DNA of 64,000 nt from Symploca sp. SIO1C2 (GCA_010672925.1 JAAHFP010000002.1:283301-347300); one strand, 5' to 3'. Positions 1-8,450 are shown, counted from the stretch's first letter. Program-made: numbers and translations. The notes: a model not told the origin generated them from the letters alone.

Positions 1-973
1 CAGAACTGTCATCATGAACACGCCAGATGGTTTCCCCTATCAGGTTAGCCACAGAAAGGATCTTGAGCTGTTCAAACTTTTGGGTTTCTGGAAGTGGAAT
101 AGTATTAGTAACAATCACTTCTTCAAATACCCCTTGAGAGAGGCGCTCTATTGCTGGTGGTGAAAACACAGCATGAGTGGCGCAGGCGTAAACTTGACGA
201 GCCCCTTCTTGACGCAGTATTCTGGCTGCTTCGCAAATGGTTCCGGCAGTGTCAATCATGTCATCTACTAGTACTGCTGTTTTACCAGCAACATCTCCAA
301 TGACATTCATCACTTCCGCCACATTGTGAGCCTGTCTACGCTTATCGATAATAGCTAAGGGGGCATCATTGAGCTTTTTGGCAAATGCTCTAGCCCTAGC
401 AACGCCACCAACATCTGGCGAAACCACCACTAGGTCGGGTAGTTGTTTAGAAGCCAGGTAATCTATCAATACTGGTGAACCATAAACATGATCCAAAGGA
501 ATATCAAAGTAGCCTTGAATTTGAGCTGAGTGCAAATCCATCGCCACAATTCGGTTGGCACCGGCTTCAGTCATGAGATTAGCAACCAGTTTTGCCGTAA
601 TCGATTCACGTCCAGCGGTTTTGCGGTCTGCCCGAGCATAACCATAGTAAGGTATGACAGCGGTAATTTGCCTTGCCGAGGCTCGACGGCAGGCATCAAT
701 CATAATTAGCAATTCCATTAGATGAGAGTTAACTGGGCGACAAGTTGGTTGTACCAGGTAAACATCGCAACCCCGAATTGATTCCTGGATTTGGATGTAT
801 AACTCACCATCAGCAAACTGCTTGCGCACCATCGGTCCTAAATCAATACCCAGGTAGCGAGCTACTTCCTGTGCAAGGGGCACATTAGCAGAACCGGAAA
901 ACAGTCGTAGACGATTACTTTCTGCAATTGTCGGCAGGATACGCTGAAGCGCTAAGGTGGCAGAACTGCTCAC
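1..973 (-). CDS. prs: Ribose-phosphate pyrophosphokinase (PRPP synthetase), 3' end cut by window edge
   Basis: It makes PRPP from ribose-5-phosphate and ATP for nucleotide, His and Trp synthesis in the cytoplasm. Translation of the minus strand from a GTG at 973 gives SSSATLALQRILPTIAESNR followed by the FSGSANVPLA start typical of cyanobacterial Prs, then the FADGE, DLHSAQIQGYF and VVVSPDVGGVARAR segments and the PRPP loop VLVDDMIDTAGT. 324 residues are visible and the reading frame leaves the window at VHDDSS, so only a few C-terminal residues should be missing. The only ATG upstream is followed at once by a stop, which supports the GTG start. The region between this gene and the divergent kinase gene at 1267 is 293 bp and G-rich, with no other gene seen. 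Confidence 0.95.
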   Translation of the reverse strand, partial: MSSSATLALQRILPTIAESNRLRLFSGSANVPLAQEVARYLGIDLGPMVRKQFADGELYIQIQESIRGCDVYLVQPTCRPVNSHLMELLIMIDACRRASARQITAVIPYYGYARADRKTAGRESITAKLVANLMTEAGANRIVAMDLHSAQIQGYFDIPLDHVYGSPVLIDYLASKQLPDLVVVSPDVGGVARARAFAKKLNDAPLAIIDKRRQAHNVAEVMNVIGDVAGKTAVLVDDMIDTAGTICEAARILRQEGARQVYACATHAVFSPPAIERLSQGVFEEVIVTNTIPLPETQKFEQLKILSVANLIGETIWRVHDDSS

Positions 974-1266
974 AGAATATACCCTCGAAGCTCATTTCAT
1001 CGCGATCTTACCATCCTGTACCTGGCCACATCATAAAATGTAACGAAAGTGTGGGAAGTGTGGGAGGTGTGAGAGGAGTGAGGAGTATAGGACTTCCAAA
1101 TAAAAAAATATTCCCTTGCTGGGAGAGCTGGGGGGGTGAAGGAGTAAGATAAAGGAGCCCTGCAAGTGAAACTCTTATCACCTGCGGGGGACAAGGAACC
1201 TTGCCTGGTCAATAAGACTTAAATATATAAGCTCTCTCTTGTTCGTAAAAACTGGTTGACAAGCTC

Positions 1267-3282
1267 ATGGAACCACCAATTGAACCTGGAACAATTTTGC
1301 AAGAACGCTACCGCTTACTCAATACTCTTGGTCAAGGCGGATTTGGCAGGACTTATCTAGCAGAAGATTTAAATCGCTTTGAAGAACGTTGTGTCCTCAA
1401 GGAATTTATTCCTACTCAGATGCAAGCTAACATGCTCGATAAGTCAAGGGAACTGTTTCAGAGAGAGGCAACCATTCTCTATCAAATTAAACATCCCCAA
1501 GTTCCGGAGTTCAAAGCAACATTTGAGCGAGATGGGCGATTATTTTTAGTGCAAGACTATGTAGAGGGCAAAACCTATCATGAATTGATCAACGAACGCA
1601 AATCTCAACAATTCAGAGATGCTGTCAATTCTTCAATCTTCTCAGAAGCAGAGGTCAGGCAGCTATTTGCTCAGTTGTTGCCGGTACTAGATTATCTTCA
1701 CCAACAAAGCATTATTCATCGGGATATTTCACCAGACAATATTATTCAACGCAGTACAGACAAGCTACCGGTATTGATTGACTTTGGTGTTGTTAAGGAA
1801 GTAGTAACTCGAATTCAAGGTCCTGAGACAGAAGCTTCCATTCCAGCTACAAGTGTAGGTAAATCTGGCTATGCACCCAGTGAGCAAGTTCAGATGGGTC
1901 AGGCTTTTCCCAGTAGTGATCTATATGCTCTAGCAGTTACAGGAGTAGTACTACTAACTGGCAAAGATCCTCAGACGCTTTTCGATCAAGATCAGATGAC
2001 TTGGAACTGGCGCCCCTGGGCTAATGTCAGTCAGCAGTTTGCCGACGTTTTGGACCGGATGCTGAGTTATCGACCAGGCGATCGCTACCAATCTGTAGCA
2101 CAAGTTCAAGAAGCATTGCAATCCCCACAGCCATCAGATAGTCCCCTGTCCAAGGTTGCCACAGTAGCGGTAGGAGGACGTCTTCCTCAGCCCAATAATT
2201 CCAGTGGTAGCCCTCCAACTCAATTGCGTCCCCCTGTAATTCCTGACAATCAATCATTGTGGGATAAACCTTGGATAGTTGTAGGAATTGGGGCAGGTTT
2301 AGCCCTACTATTAGCCCTTGCATCTTGGGCTGCTTACAATAATTTCTTTAGAGAAACCACAACAGACCCCAGTCCCACAGAACCAACGGAAGCTAAACGC
2401 TACAATAAAAGCCTAGAGCTTTTTCCTGGTCAACCGATTACAGAATCAGGAAATTTAGTAGCCAATTCTATTGTTGACTATTCCTTCCGGGGTGAAAAAG
2501 ACCAGAAGCTGAACGCATCTATTACGGAAGAAGGGGTCTTGATGACCATAATTGGACCAGATCAAAACACTGTTGGTAATGCAGCAAGGGTAAGGCAGTG
2601 GGAAGGACCTCTCCCTTCTTCTGGAGATTACACAATTCAATTGAGTCCCATTGAAGGTTTGCCAGATAGCAATTATGAGCTAAAACTTGACTTGGCAGAA
2701 GCACCACAGCCAACACCGTCACCATCGCCAACGCCAACGCCAACGCCATCGCCATCACCAACGCCAACACCAACGCCATCTCCCAAACCATCGCCAACAC
2801 CATCGCCAACACCATCGCCAACGCCAACGCCAACGCCATCGCCGTCACCATCGCCAACACCATCGCCAACACCAACGCCAACGCCAACGCCATCACCAAC
2901 GCCATCGCCGTCACCATCGCCAACACCATCTCCATCTCCATCTCCATCTCCCAAACCATCGCCGCCAATATTTGAAGAACAACCGGTAAACTTGTCCCCA
3001 GGCCAAGGCAGTCCTTTTAGTGGTAAAGTTAATCCCCAGAAGGTTAAGCGCTATTTGGTTGAGATTCCAGAAGGACAGCAACTGAGAGTAGAAGTTAAAG
3101 AGGGCAATGTAGGTTTGTATATCCTTGCTCCGGACGGTAAACCGATAGATGAAAATGCAACAAATGTCAAGTTTTGGGAGGCTCCTGTGCCCCTTCCTCC
3201 TGGAAAGTATAAGATTGACGTGGTTGCACCAGAGGAAACGGATTTTACGATAGATATCCAGTTGCCCGAATCTTTGGGCTGA
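1267..3282 (+). CDS. Membrane-anchored Ser/Thr protein kinase with Pro-Thr-Ser linker and PPC-like domains
   Basis: Eukaryotic-type (Hanks) protein kinase of 671 residues. The catalytic domain occupies about residues 14-280: glycine loop [14 protein letters not shown] (20-33), Lys45, HRD Asp153 and DFG Asp172-Gly174, so it should be active. One membrane helix follows at about 335-357. Two beta-rich segments resembling pre-peptidase C-terminal domains (about 375-478 and 570-671) are separated by an 85-residue low-complexity linker of PTP/PSP units (480-565), probably placing these domains in the periplasm. The linker is encoded by a simple-sequence tract and is likely to vary in length. The target is unknown. 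Starts with ATG at 1267; no partner gene is evident. Confidence 0.9.
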   Translation: MEPPIEPGTILQERYRLLNTLGQGGFGRTYLAEDLNRFEERCVLKEFIPTQMQANMLDKSRELFQREATILYQIKHPQVPEFKATFERDGRLFLVQDYVEGKTYHELINERKSQQFRDAVNSSIFSEAEVRQLFAQLLPVLDYLHQQSIIHRDISPDNIIQRSTDKLPVLIDFGVVKEVVTRIQGPETEASIPATSVGKSGYAPSEQVQMGQAFPSSDLYALAVTGVVLLTGKDPQTLFDQDQMTWNWRPWANVSQQFADVLDRMLSYRPGDRYQSVAQVQEALQSPQPSDSPLSKVATVAVGGRLPQPNNSSGSPPTQLRPPVIPDNQSLWDKPWIVVGIGAGLALLLALASWAAYNNFFRETTTDPSPTEPTEAKRYNKSLELFPGQPITESGNLVANSIVDYSFRGEKDQKLNASITEEGVLMTIIGPDQNTVGNAARVRQWEGPLPSSGDYTIQLSPIEGLPDSNYELKLDLAEAPQPTPSPSPTPTPTPSPSPTPTPTPSPKPSPTPSPTPSPTPTPTPSPSPSPTPSPTPTPTPTPSPTPSPSPSPTPSPSPSPSPKPSPPIFEEQPVNLSPGQGSPFSGKVNPQKVKRYLVEIPEGQQLRVEVKEGNVGLYILAPDGKPIDENATNVKFWEAPVPLPPGKYKIDVVAPEETDFTIDIQLPESLG

Positions 3283-3286
3283 ATGA

Positions 3287-3510
3287 GGAGCTGGGGGGGC
3301 TGAGGGAGCTGAGGAAGCTGGGGGAGCTGAGGAAGCTGGGGAAGCTGGGGGAGCTGAGGGAGCTGAGGGAGCTGGGGGGGCTGAGGGAGCTGAGGGAGCT
3401 GAGGGAGCTGGGGGAGCTGAGGGAGCTGAGGGAGCTGGGGAAGCTGAGGGAGATATTCCCAATTCCCAAACAACCAACAACCAACAACCAACAACAAACA
3501 ACAAACAACA
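3287..3510. repeat. 9-bp minisatellite (GAGCTGAGG type) followed by AAC-rich string
   Basis: From about 3287 to 3449 the DNA is a near-perfect run of 9-bp units of the form GAGCTGAGG or AAGCTGGGG, roughly 18 copies. It is followed by ATTCCCAATTCCC and a run of CAACCAACAAC units that reaches the bioD start codon. The same minisatellite occurs at 13162-13241 and 36147-36265. Long open frames exist on the opposite strand only because the unit is a multiple of three and lacks stops; they are not genes. The AAC-rich string sits where a bioD ribosome binding site would be expected. Confidence 0.9.
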
Positions 3511-3512
3511 AT

Positions 3513-4205
3513 TTGAACGTATTACTGATTACTGGAACCAATACAGAGACGGGCAAAACCGTTCTAACCTCTGCCCTAGGAGCTTATTGGCAAACTTACC
3601 GTCAACCAGAGAGTTGGGGGATTTTGAAGCTAATGCAAACAGGTATTGGCGATCGCGAATTGTACCAAAAGATCTTTAATCTTGGCCAAAGTCCAGAAGA
3701 AATTGCTCCACTACAATTTAAAACCCCTGTCGCACCACCGGTGGCAGCGGAAAAGGAAGGGCGTTCCGTTGACCTAAAATTAGTTTGGGAGGCGCTTAAT
3801 TCCCTGGTACAGCAACGTCAGTGGGTAATAGTGGAAGCCCTCGGAGGACTAGGTTCTCCCGTAACTCACGAGTTGATTGTGGCTGATATTGCTAGGGATT
3901 GGAGTCTACCGGTAGTTTTAGTAGTACCGGTACAATTAGGTGCCATCGCCCAGGCAGTAGCTAATGTTGCCTTAGCACGCTCTTCCGGTGTTCATCTTAA
4001 AGGTATAGTTCTCAATTGTGTTAGTCCTTGTTCTGAGCAAGAAATTGCTGACTGGGCACCAATTGACCTACTTGAGTCTTTAACTAATGTTCCAGTTTTG
4101 GGAACTATACCTCATTTAACTGATCCAACTGACATTTCTCAACTAGCTCAGGTTGCCTCAGATTTAGAACTAGAGCGATTGATTACCTCTGCAGTACATT
4201 TTTGA
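3513..4205 (+). CDS. bioD: Dethiobiotin synthetase
   Basis: ATP-dependent closure of diaminopelargonate to dethiobiotin, the penultimate step of biotin synthesis. The 230-residue product begins LLITGTNTETGKT, the family P-loop (about residues 4-16), and has the VEALGGLGSPV segment and a VVLVVPVQLGAI strand typical of BioD. The start is a TTG at 3513, since the P-loop begins four codons later and no ATG lies in frame upstream. There is no recognisable Shine-Dalgarno; the leader is an AAC-rich repeat, so translation may be weak. No other bio gene is adjacent. A decayed copy of part of this gene lies at 4797-4958. Confidence 0.92.
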   Translation: MNVLLITGTNTETGKTVLTSALGAYWQTYRQPESWGILKLMQTGIGDRELYQKIFNLGQSPEEIAPLQFKTPVAPPVAAEKEGRSVDLKLVWEALNSLVQQRQWVIVEALGGLGSPVTHELIVADIARDWSLPVVLVVPVQLGAIAQAVANVALARSSGVHLKGIVLNCVSPCSEQEIADWAPIDLLESLTNVPVLGTIPHLTDPTDISQLAQVASDLELERLITSAVHF

Positions 4206-4270
4206 ACATTTTTCCGCTGCGCATTCCCCTTCCTATAGCGCAGCAGGGTGGGACATAACCATTTTTTGAA

Positions 4271-4297
4271 TTGTTTTGACTTTTTGAGTCAAAACAA
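4271..4297. repeat. 11-bp inverted repeat downstream of bioD
   Basis: TTGTTTTGACT (4271-4281) and AGTCAAAACAA (4287-4297) form a perfect 11-bp stem with a 5-nt loop. There is no T-run after it on either strand, so it is not a standard intrinsic terminator, although it could end or stabilise the bioD transcript. Confidence 0.6.
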
Positions 4298-4412
4298 TCA
4301 ACTTCATAAAGACTTAATTCAAGATTCAGGAAAAAGTCTTGAAGTTCAAGTTTTAACAGGAACTAAGATCGGCATCTAAGAAGAGGATGACTAAATTCTC
4401 AAGTTTATTATC

Positions 4413-4745
4413 ATGTTAAATATTAATCATCAACTTATCCTCATTTTTGAGAGGTTTATCATCGTATCATCAATTGGCACTGTCTTAGTAGCAACTTTAT
4501 TTTTTGTTTATAAAGATCAGAGAGATAAAGTAATAAAGTCTGGCAAAAAGCTGATTAATTTACTATCAATAATCTTACTTTTTTTTGTTACCGGATTAAT
4601 TGGGAAATGGGCAGTATTACCTGTTATTTTAGTTATAGGATTTTATGGTTGGGTAGAATTTATAAATGCCATTAAACATTATAAATCTAGTGAATCCAAT
4701 GAAACTTACCAAAATGCCTTAATAATTCCTGCTCAGAAACAATAA
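4413..4745 (+). CDS. Small hypothetical membrane protein
   Basis: 110 residues with about three hydrophobic segments: residues 18-32 (IVSSIGTVLVATLFFVY), 47-62 (LINLLSIILLFFVTGL) and 66-82. A basic stretch (KDQRDKVIKSGKKL) lies between the first two. I do not recognise the family. The gene is AT-rich compared with its neighbours and has no obvious ribosome binding site, so it may be recent or weakly expressed. It sits between bioD and a bioD relic. Confidence 0.5.
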   Translation: MLNINHQLILIFERFIIVSSIGTVLVATLFFVYKDQRDKVIKSGKKLINLLSIILLFFVTGLIGKWAVLPVILVIGFYGWVEFINAIKHYKSSESNETYQNALIIPAQKQ

Positions 4746-4796
4746 TATGGTGGTTCTTGTCGTTAACACTGCATCGATCAAATTGAAAGTAGTATC

Positions 4797-4958
4797 ATGT
4801 GCCCCACTAAGTCAATTAAAGGAAAGGAAGGGCGCTCCGTTGATCTCAAATTAGTGTGGGAGGCGCTTAATTCCTTGCAAAAGCAACACCAGTGGGTAAT
4901 ATTAGATCTAGAGCGATTGATTCCTTCTGTTTTATTTGACAACAGGATGATATCTTAG
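4797..4958 (+). pseudogene. Decayed, internally deleted fragment of a second bioD
   Basis: This stretch repeats pieces of bioD. 4822-4903 encodes KEGRSVDLKLVWEALNSL then QWVI, matching bioD codons at about 3752-3830 (KEGRSVDLKLVWEALNSL, QWVI). It then jumps directly to DLERLIPSV, matching bioD's last codons (DLELERLITSAV) near 4165-4200. Everything between is missing, and the reading frame just before KEGRS is shifted relative to the intact gene (APL...KE in another frame). A 53-codon open frame remains (ATG 4797 to TAG 4956-4958) but lacks the P-loop. It is best read as the relic of a duplicated or second bioD. Confidence 0.8.
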
Positions 4959-5006
4959 GGGGACAACAAGCAATGGAAATAAGCTGATTAAATCAGGCAG
5001 CTCCCC

Positions 5007-5210
5007 TTAAAACTTTTTTTTCCTGTTGCGGGAAAGCCTCCTTTGTTGCTTATGTCTGGCAATTTCTTTACGCTTACGTTTTTGAATAGGTGTTTCAAAA
5101 TAACGATGTTTCTTCATGTCAGGAAAAATTTCCGCTTTAGAAACTTCTCGCTTAAATCGACGTAGGGCTGATTCAATATCTTCATTTTCACCTACAGTCA
5201 CTTTGCTCAT
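5007..5210 (-). CDS. rpsU: 30S ribosomal protein S21
   Basis: 67-residue basic small-subunit protein: [19 protein letters not shown] at the start and an Arg/Lys-rich tail ([20 protein letters not shown]) as in bacterial S21, in the usual length range. Its ATG overlaps the TGA of the preceding truncated rbp gene (ATGA overlap at 5207-5210), so the two are translationally coupled. In several cyanobacteria rpsU follows a cold-regulated RNA-binding-protein gene; here that partner is broken. Confidence 0.95.
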   Translation of the reverse strand: MSKVTVGENEDIESALRRFKREVSKAEIFPDMKKHRYFETPIQKRKRKEIARHKQQRRLSRNRKKKF

Positions 5211-5353
5211 TTTGTTTCCTCAATGGGGATTAACGAAGAAGTAAGGAGTTTAGAATGTAAGAAAAACGGGTTATTATCCCCTTCTTCTGTCAAGATCTCG
5301 CTAATATCCTCTATGGTGACTTGGTAAGCAAGGTTGCCAACATAAATTGACAT
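5207..5353 (-). pseudogene. Truncated RRM RNA-binding protein gene (rbp remnant) in front of rpsU
   Basis: A 48-codon frame starts MSIYVGNLAYQVTIEDISEI, which is the N-terminal beta1-alpha1 part of cyanobacterial Rbp proteins with the RNP2 motif IYVGNL. After EEG it continues with unrelated residues (DNNPFFLHSKLL...) and stops at the rpsU start codon. The RNP1 motif (RGFGFVE type) and the rest of the RRM, normally about 60 further residues, are absent. An internal deletion that kept the 5' end and the junction to rpsU explains this. The remaining frame may act only as a leader that couples translation to rpsU. Confidence 0.8.
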
Positions 5354-5528
5354 TATTTATCTCCGGAATTAATCAGGTATAGAGATTTAAATCCGGAGAG
5401 CTGCTTAATTAGCTGAAATACAAACTTTCCACCGAACTTAACGCTCACAGCATAGCATAAAACAGACATGGATTCAGCCAGATTTTCTGTTGTGGCAGAC
5501 TCCCATGAACTTTAACCTCACAACAAAG

Positions 5529-5591
5529 AATGAAAATCCCTCTCTCCGTGTCTGGTGCGTCCCCGCGTCCCCACGTCTATTTTCAGATTAG
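5529..5591 (-). repeat. Dispersed repeat copy (TGCATG / GACGCGGGG family)
   Basis: Shortened minus-strand copy of the family described at 17662-17766. It has CTCTCTCC, GTCCCCGCGTCC and CACGTCTATTTTCA as in the copy at 43821-43929. The rest of the 340-bp gap 5354-5693 contains no gene that I can see. Confidence 0.7.
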
Positions 5592-5693
5592 AATGCCAAA
5601 AACTTTTGGGTATGTTAGAGAAATAGGAGTAGAGTTCAATAATACTCGTATTGTTATCAGCTTTTCGGTAACTTTTTAGATCAGGAAGAAAAA

Positions 5694-6905
5694 ATGGTTT
5701 CTACTTTCCCCACCCCTAATTCTGTTAACCTCTCCCAGATTAGATTAGACATTCGCTCTATGCAGCCTCAGTTGGTTAATTGGCGAAGGCAGTTGCACCA
5801 AAGACCTGAACTCGGTTTTCAAGAACAAATAACATCTGAGTTTATTGCCCAAAAGTTACAGGAATGGGGTATTGAGCATCAAACTGGTATTGCCAAAACT
5901 GGTATTGTTGCTACAATTTCCGGTAATCGTCCAGGACCGGTGCTGGCAATTCGAGCTGATATGGATGCTTTGCCAATCCAGGAAGAGAATGATGTGCCTT
6001 ATCGGTCACTGCATGAAGGTAAAATGCACGCTTGTGGTCATGATGGCCATACTGCGATTGCTCTAGGAACTGCTTACTATCTTTCCCAGCATCCTGAAGA
6101 CTTTAGTGGAACTGTAAAAATTATCTTTCAACCTGCTGAAGAAGGACCAGGGGGAGCAAAACCGATGATTGAAGAGGGGGTTTTGAGTAATCCCGAAGTA
6201 GAAGCAATTATTGGTTTGCATCTGTGGAACAATCTACCCGTTGGTACAGTGGGAGTGCGCAGTGGTTCATTAATGGCAGCGGTGGAGCTTTTCCGTTGCA
6301 CGATTTTAGGTAAAGGTGGACATGGTGCTATGCCTCATCAGACTGTTGATTCAGTCGTTGTCAGCGCCCAAATTATTAATGCATTACAAACAATTATTGC
6401 TCGTAATGTCAACCCCCTAGAGTCAGCAGTTGTAACTGTCGGTGAACTCCATGCAGGGAAAGTTTACAATGTTATTGCTGATACAGCACGCATGAGTGGC
6501 ACAGTTAGGTATTTTAACCCAGAGTTGGAAGGGTATTTTGGCAAGCGCATTGAGCAATTAATCGCCGGTATTTGTCAGAGTTATGGTGCTAGTTACGACT
6601 TAAATTATTGGCGGCTTTATCCCCCAGTCATTAATGATGCCAAGATTGCTGAATTAGTACGTTCAGTGGCTACTGATGTGGTAGAAACACCAGTAGGAAT
6701 TGTCCCAGAATGCCAAACTATGGCTAGTGAAGATATGTCCTTTTTCCTGGAAGCTGTACCTGGTTGTTATTTTTTCCTTGGTTCAGCTAACTCTGCGGCA
6801 GGTTTGGCTTATCCCCATCATCATCCCCGATTTAATTTTGATGAAACAGCTTTAGGTATGGGAGTGGAAATTTTTGTCCGTTGTGTTGAAAAATTTTGCA
6901 GTTAA
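5694..6905 (+). CDS. M20-family metal-dependent amidohydrolase (N-acyl-amino-acid / IAA-amino acid hydrolase type)
   Basis: 403-residue M20D peptidase-like enzyme that probably removes acyl groups from N-acyl amino acids. Visible motifs are ADMDALP (88-94), the metal-binding HACGHDGHT (Cys114, His116), the catalytic and metal Glu pair in AEEGPGGA (Glu149-150), the dimerisation-domain GKGGHGAMPH and the C-terminal HHHPRFNFDE. Length is normal and all key residues are present, so it should be active. The ATG at 5694 follows AGGAAGAAAAA, a reasonable ribosome binding site. It is related to hippurate hydrolase and plant ILR1-type enzymes; the substrate cannot be told from sequence. Confidence 0.9.
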   Translation: MVSTFPTPNSVNLSQIRLDIRSMQPQLVNWRRQLHQRPELGFQEQITSEFIAQKLQEWGIEHQTGIAKTGIVATISGNRPGPVLAIRADMDALPIQEENDVPYRSLHEGKMHACGHDGHTAIALGTAYYLSQHPEDFSGTVKIIFQPAEEGPGGAKPMIEEGVLSNPEVEAIIGLHLWNNLPVGTVGVRSGSLMAAVELFRCTILGKGGHGAMPHQTVDSVVVSAQIINALQTIIARNVNPLESAVVTVGELHAGKVYNVIADTARMSGTVRYFNPELEGYFGKRIEQLIAGICQSYGASYDLNYWRLYPPVINDAKIAELVRSVATDVVETPVGIVPECQTMASEDMSFFLEAVPGCYFFLGSANSAAGLAYPHHHPRFNFDETALGMGVEIFVRCVEKFCS

Positions 6906-7094
6906 ATCGTACATTGCGATCATCTTCTCTACGAGACGCTTCGCGGTTTTCATGCTGCAGGCTGTACGCTGCTGCTATAGGCAATCGCATCTACTTTCAA
7001 GGCAGGAGTCAGGAGGAAAGAAAGAAGGTTGCAAGGTAGAAGGGAATTATAACTGTTGATCCGAACTTGATATAACCCCGTTATTCCCCACATT

Positions 7095-7122
7095 GTAGAG
7101 ACGTTGCCTGCAACGTCTCTAC
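7095..7122. repeat. Dispersed palindrome GTAGAGACGTTGC, 13-bp stem with 2-nt loop
   Basis: GTAGAGACGTTGC (7095-7107) and GCAACGTCTCTAC (7110-7122) are perfect inverted arms. Further copies are at 22585-22614 (30 bp) and 23497-23548 (longer loop), both next to RuBisCO genes. The family is a MITE- or REP-like hairpin. The rest of the gap 6906-7248 holds a GAACTTGATATAAC string shared with 18105-18165 and 55042-55074, but no gene that I can see. Confidence 0.85.
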
Positions 7123-7206
7123 TGGGTTTTCAGCCCATTAATCTCTTGAGTGATGGATATCACTTAAGGGATTGTGTCAAGTCACAAACACTTTTTGCAA
7201 TAATTC

Positions 7207-7236
7207 GTTACATTAGATGTAACAAAACGTTACACA
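7207..7236 (+). promoter_or_regulatory. Three GTTACA half-sites in front of psb34 (HLR1-like)
   Basis: GTTACAT (7207-7213) is followed after 3 nt by its exact inverse ATGTAAC (7217-7223) and then by GTTACACA (7229-7236), 13 nt before the ATG at 7249. The half-site fits the HLR1 core (G/T)TTACA(T/A)(T/A) bound by RpaB at high-light-responsive cyanobacterial promoters. The canonical HLR1 is a direct repeat with 2-nt spacing and this arrangement differs, so an RpaB link is an inference. Confidence 0.4.
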
Positions 7237-7248
7237 AGGCAATTGATT

Positions 7249-7416
7249 ATGTACACATCCAACGAACTAGGCGTTCTCAACAACTACGCGACAGAGCCTC
7301 AAATTTCCTACGCTGTCTATCCTTCTCCTGAACAGCAGCGTCGTTATGCCTTAATCGGTGCGATCGCTACTTTGTTTGTTACTTCCTTAGTATTAGTTGC
7401 CCTGGCTGTGAGCTAG
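7249..7416 (+). CDS. psb34: Photosystem II assembly protein Psb34 (Hlip-related N-terminus)
   Basis: 55 residues: MYTSNELGVLNNYATEPQIS, then YPSPEQQRRYALIGAIATLF and one C-terminal membrane helix (about 32-54). This layout matches Psb34 (Ssl1498 of Synechocystis), a single-helix thylakoid protein that binds the CP47-containing assembly intermediate and whose N-terminus resembles that of the high-light-inducible proteins. The frame is shorter than most gene finders report. The gene is followed 46 bp later by another small PSII-related gene on the same strand, and both probably end at the terminator at 7720-7749. Confidence 0.82.
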   Translation: MYTSNELGVLNNYATEPQISYAVYPSPEQQRRYALIGAIATLFVTSLVLVALAVS

Positions 7417-7462
7417 TTCTCATTGTTGCTTTATTCACTGAAATTACCTTGGAGCAAAGATC

Positions 7463-7693
7463 ATGACTATTGTTATTTCACTGTTGGTTGTTGGCTGGCT
7501 GGCTGCTTCTGTAATTGGTACTCAAGCTTACTTTCGGGGTGAGCAGTCCAAGCCTATCCATGAACGTAACTGGCGTTCAGCCTCTTTTGAGAAACTGGCA
7601 GAGTCGATCACCAGTACTGAGATGGACTACACCACTCGTGTTCCTGGTTATTCCATAGACAGCTACTTCAGCCGCTTGTTGCCTAACGAATAA
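7463..7693 (+). CDS. Small single-helix protein, Psb35-like
   Basis: 76 residues with an N-terminal membrane helix (about 1-20, MTIVISLLVVGWLAASVIGT) and a hydrophilic tail containing AYFRGEQSKPIHERNWRS. It resembles the family annotated as photosystem II protein Psb35 (Ssl2148-related), a thylakoid protein linked to CP47 stability. A GGAG sequence lies nine bases before the ATG. It is probably cotranscribed with psb34 upstream and is followed by an intrinsic terminator. The family name comes from memory and is less certain than the membrane topology. Confidence 0.65.
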   Translation: MTIVISLLVVGWLAASVIGTQAYFRGEQSKPIHERNWRSASFEKLAESITSTEMDYTTRVPGYSIDSYFSRLLPNE

Positions 7694-7719
7694 ATATTGT
7701 TGCAAAGGCTAATGTGTAA

Positions 7720-7749
7720 CCCCTGGTGTTCCTAGGGGAATTTTTTTTT
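7720..7749 (+). terminator. Intrinsic terminator after the psb34-psb35-like pair
   Basis: CCCCTGG (7720-7726) pairs with CCTAGGGG (7731-7738), with one G-T pair, and is followed within two bases by nine T residues (7741-7749). Confidence 0.85.
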
Positions 7750-7750
7750 G

Positions 7751-7850
7751 TAGTGGCGCGACACGACTAAAAATGTAGGTTGGGTTGAGGAAAGGAACGA
7801 AACTCAACAGACGTAGGTTGGGTGTAGCCGATAGCGTAACCCAACAGTAG
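7751..7850. repeat. MITE fragment with TAGTGG...CACGACTAAAAAT end and TAGGTTGGGT units
   Basis: The terminal sequence TAGTGGCGCGACACGACTA followed by TAGGTTGGGTTGAGG repeats the left end of the MITE at 36103-36432. Its partner end is not seen here, so this copy is truncated. Related end fragments lie near 11232-11245 and 44441-44460. The remaining stretch to 8039 contains CGGCGGTAAGCCG and TTAGTCATTAGTCATTGG-type strings but no gene. Confidence 0.7.
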
Positions 7851-8039
7851 AGAACATTTCGTTGTGTTTCACTAAAACATGCAAGGTAAAGAAATAGAAA
7901 GCGGCGGTAAGCCGTTTCCTCCTGGGAATAGGAGGGGTAGTTACCAGCCGCTTAGTCATTAGTCATTGGTCATTAAGTATATAGTAGAACTTTTGCACTC
8001 AACAAACCAACTACTCAAGCAGTCAATTTGAGCTTCAGA

Positions 8040-8450
8040 TTACTTCCACACTTCATCAATTGGTGGTGGTTCTGCACCTTGGTAACCAACACCCCATTCA
8101 TAGTTCGATGGTTCTGATACTATTGCTGGTGATGCCGTAGACTCTTCCGTAGCTTTAGGAGGATTAGTTGGGGGATTAGTTGGGGAGTTAGTCGAGGATG
8201 GAATTGGGTTAATAGTGCGAACACCATTGAGCCAACTAGGATTACTCCTTTGTGGTACTGGTAATGGAGTATGGTTTCCTTGCTCAAGAGACTGACTGAG
8301 ATAGTACAACCCTTCAGTCAATTTGTTCAAGTGAGAACATCGATAATCTGCTGCTTGCCAGTCTCCGGCTTCTAAAGCCTCAATATATCCCTTTTGTAGG
8401 GCTCCGATTAGTCTCAGATGGATTTCAATAAGTGGATGAGTACTAGTCAT
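8040..8450 (-). CDS. Conserved hypothetical protein with helical N-terminus and Pro/Thr-rich tail
   Basis: 136 residues from ATG 8450 (a GTG at 8477 is the alternative start). Residues 1-60 are predicted helical (PLIEIHLRLIGALQKGYIEA ... LNKLTEGLYYL). The middle is low complexity (PTNPPTNPP) and the end is YEWGVGYQGAEPPPIDEVWK. I recognise it only as a cyanobacterial protein of unknown function; no catalytic motif is visible. The Asn/Thr/Pro tract looks like an expanded simple repeat. No operon partner is evident. Confidence 0.6.
   Translation of the reverse strand: MTSTHPLIEIHLRLIGALQKGYIEALEAGDWQAADYRCSHLNKLTEGLYYLSQSLEQGNHTPLPVPQRSNPSWLNGVRTINPIPSSTNSPTNPPTNPPKATEESTASPAIVSEPSNYEWGVGYQGAEPPPIDEVWK

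Noticed and set aside
928-1212. Short frames on both strands between prs and the kinase gene
   Set aside because: They overlap the prs start or G-rich repeats and have no family features.
2522-2989. Long open frames on both strands over the Pro-Thr-Ser linker of the kinase
   Set aside because: They arise because the 6-bp coding repeat lacks stops in other frames; the products are pure Gly-Asp, Met-Ala or His-Gln repeats.
2911-3556. Minus-strand frames rich in Leu-Pro-Gln or Ala-Pro-Ser
   Set aside because: Translated 9-bp minisatellite without conserved ends; the same artefact occurs at 13061-13276 and 35963-36301.
4806-4860. Reading the bioD-like fragment as a working small gene
   Set aside because: P-loop and most of the fold are missing and the frame is shifted relative to the intact gene.
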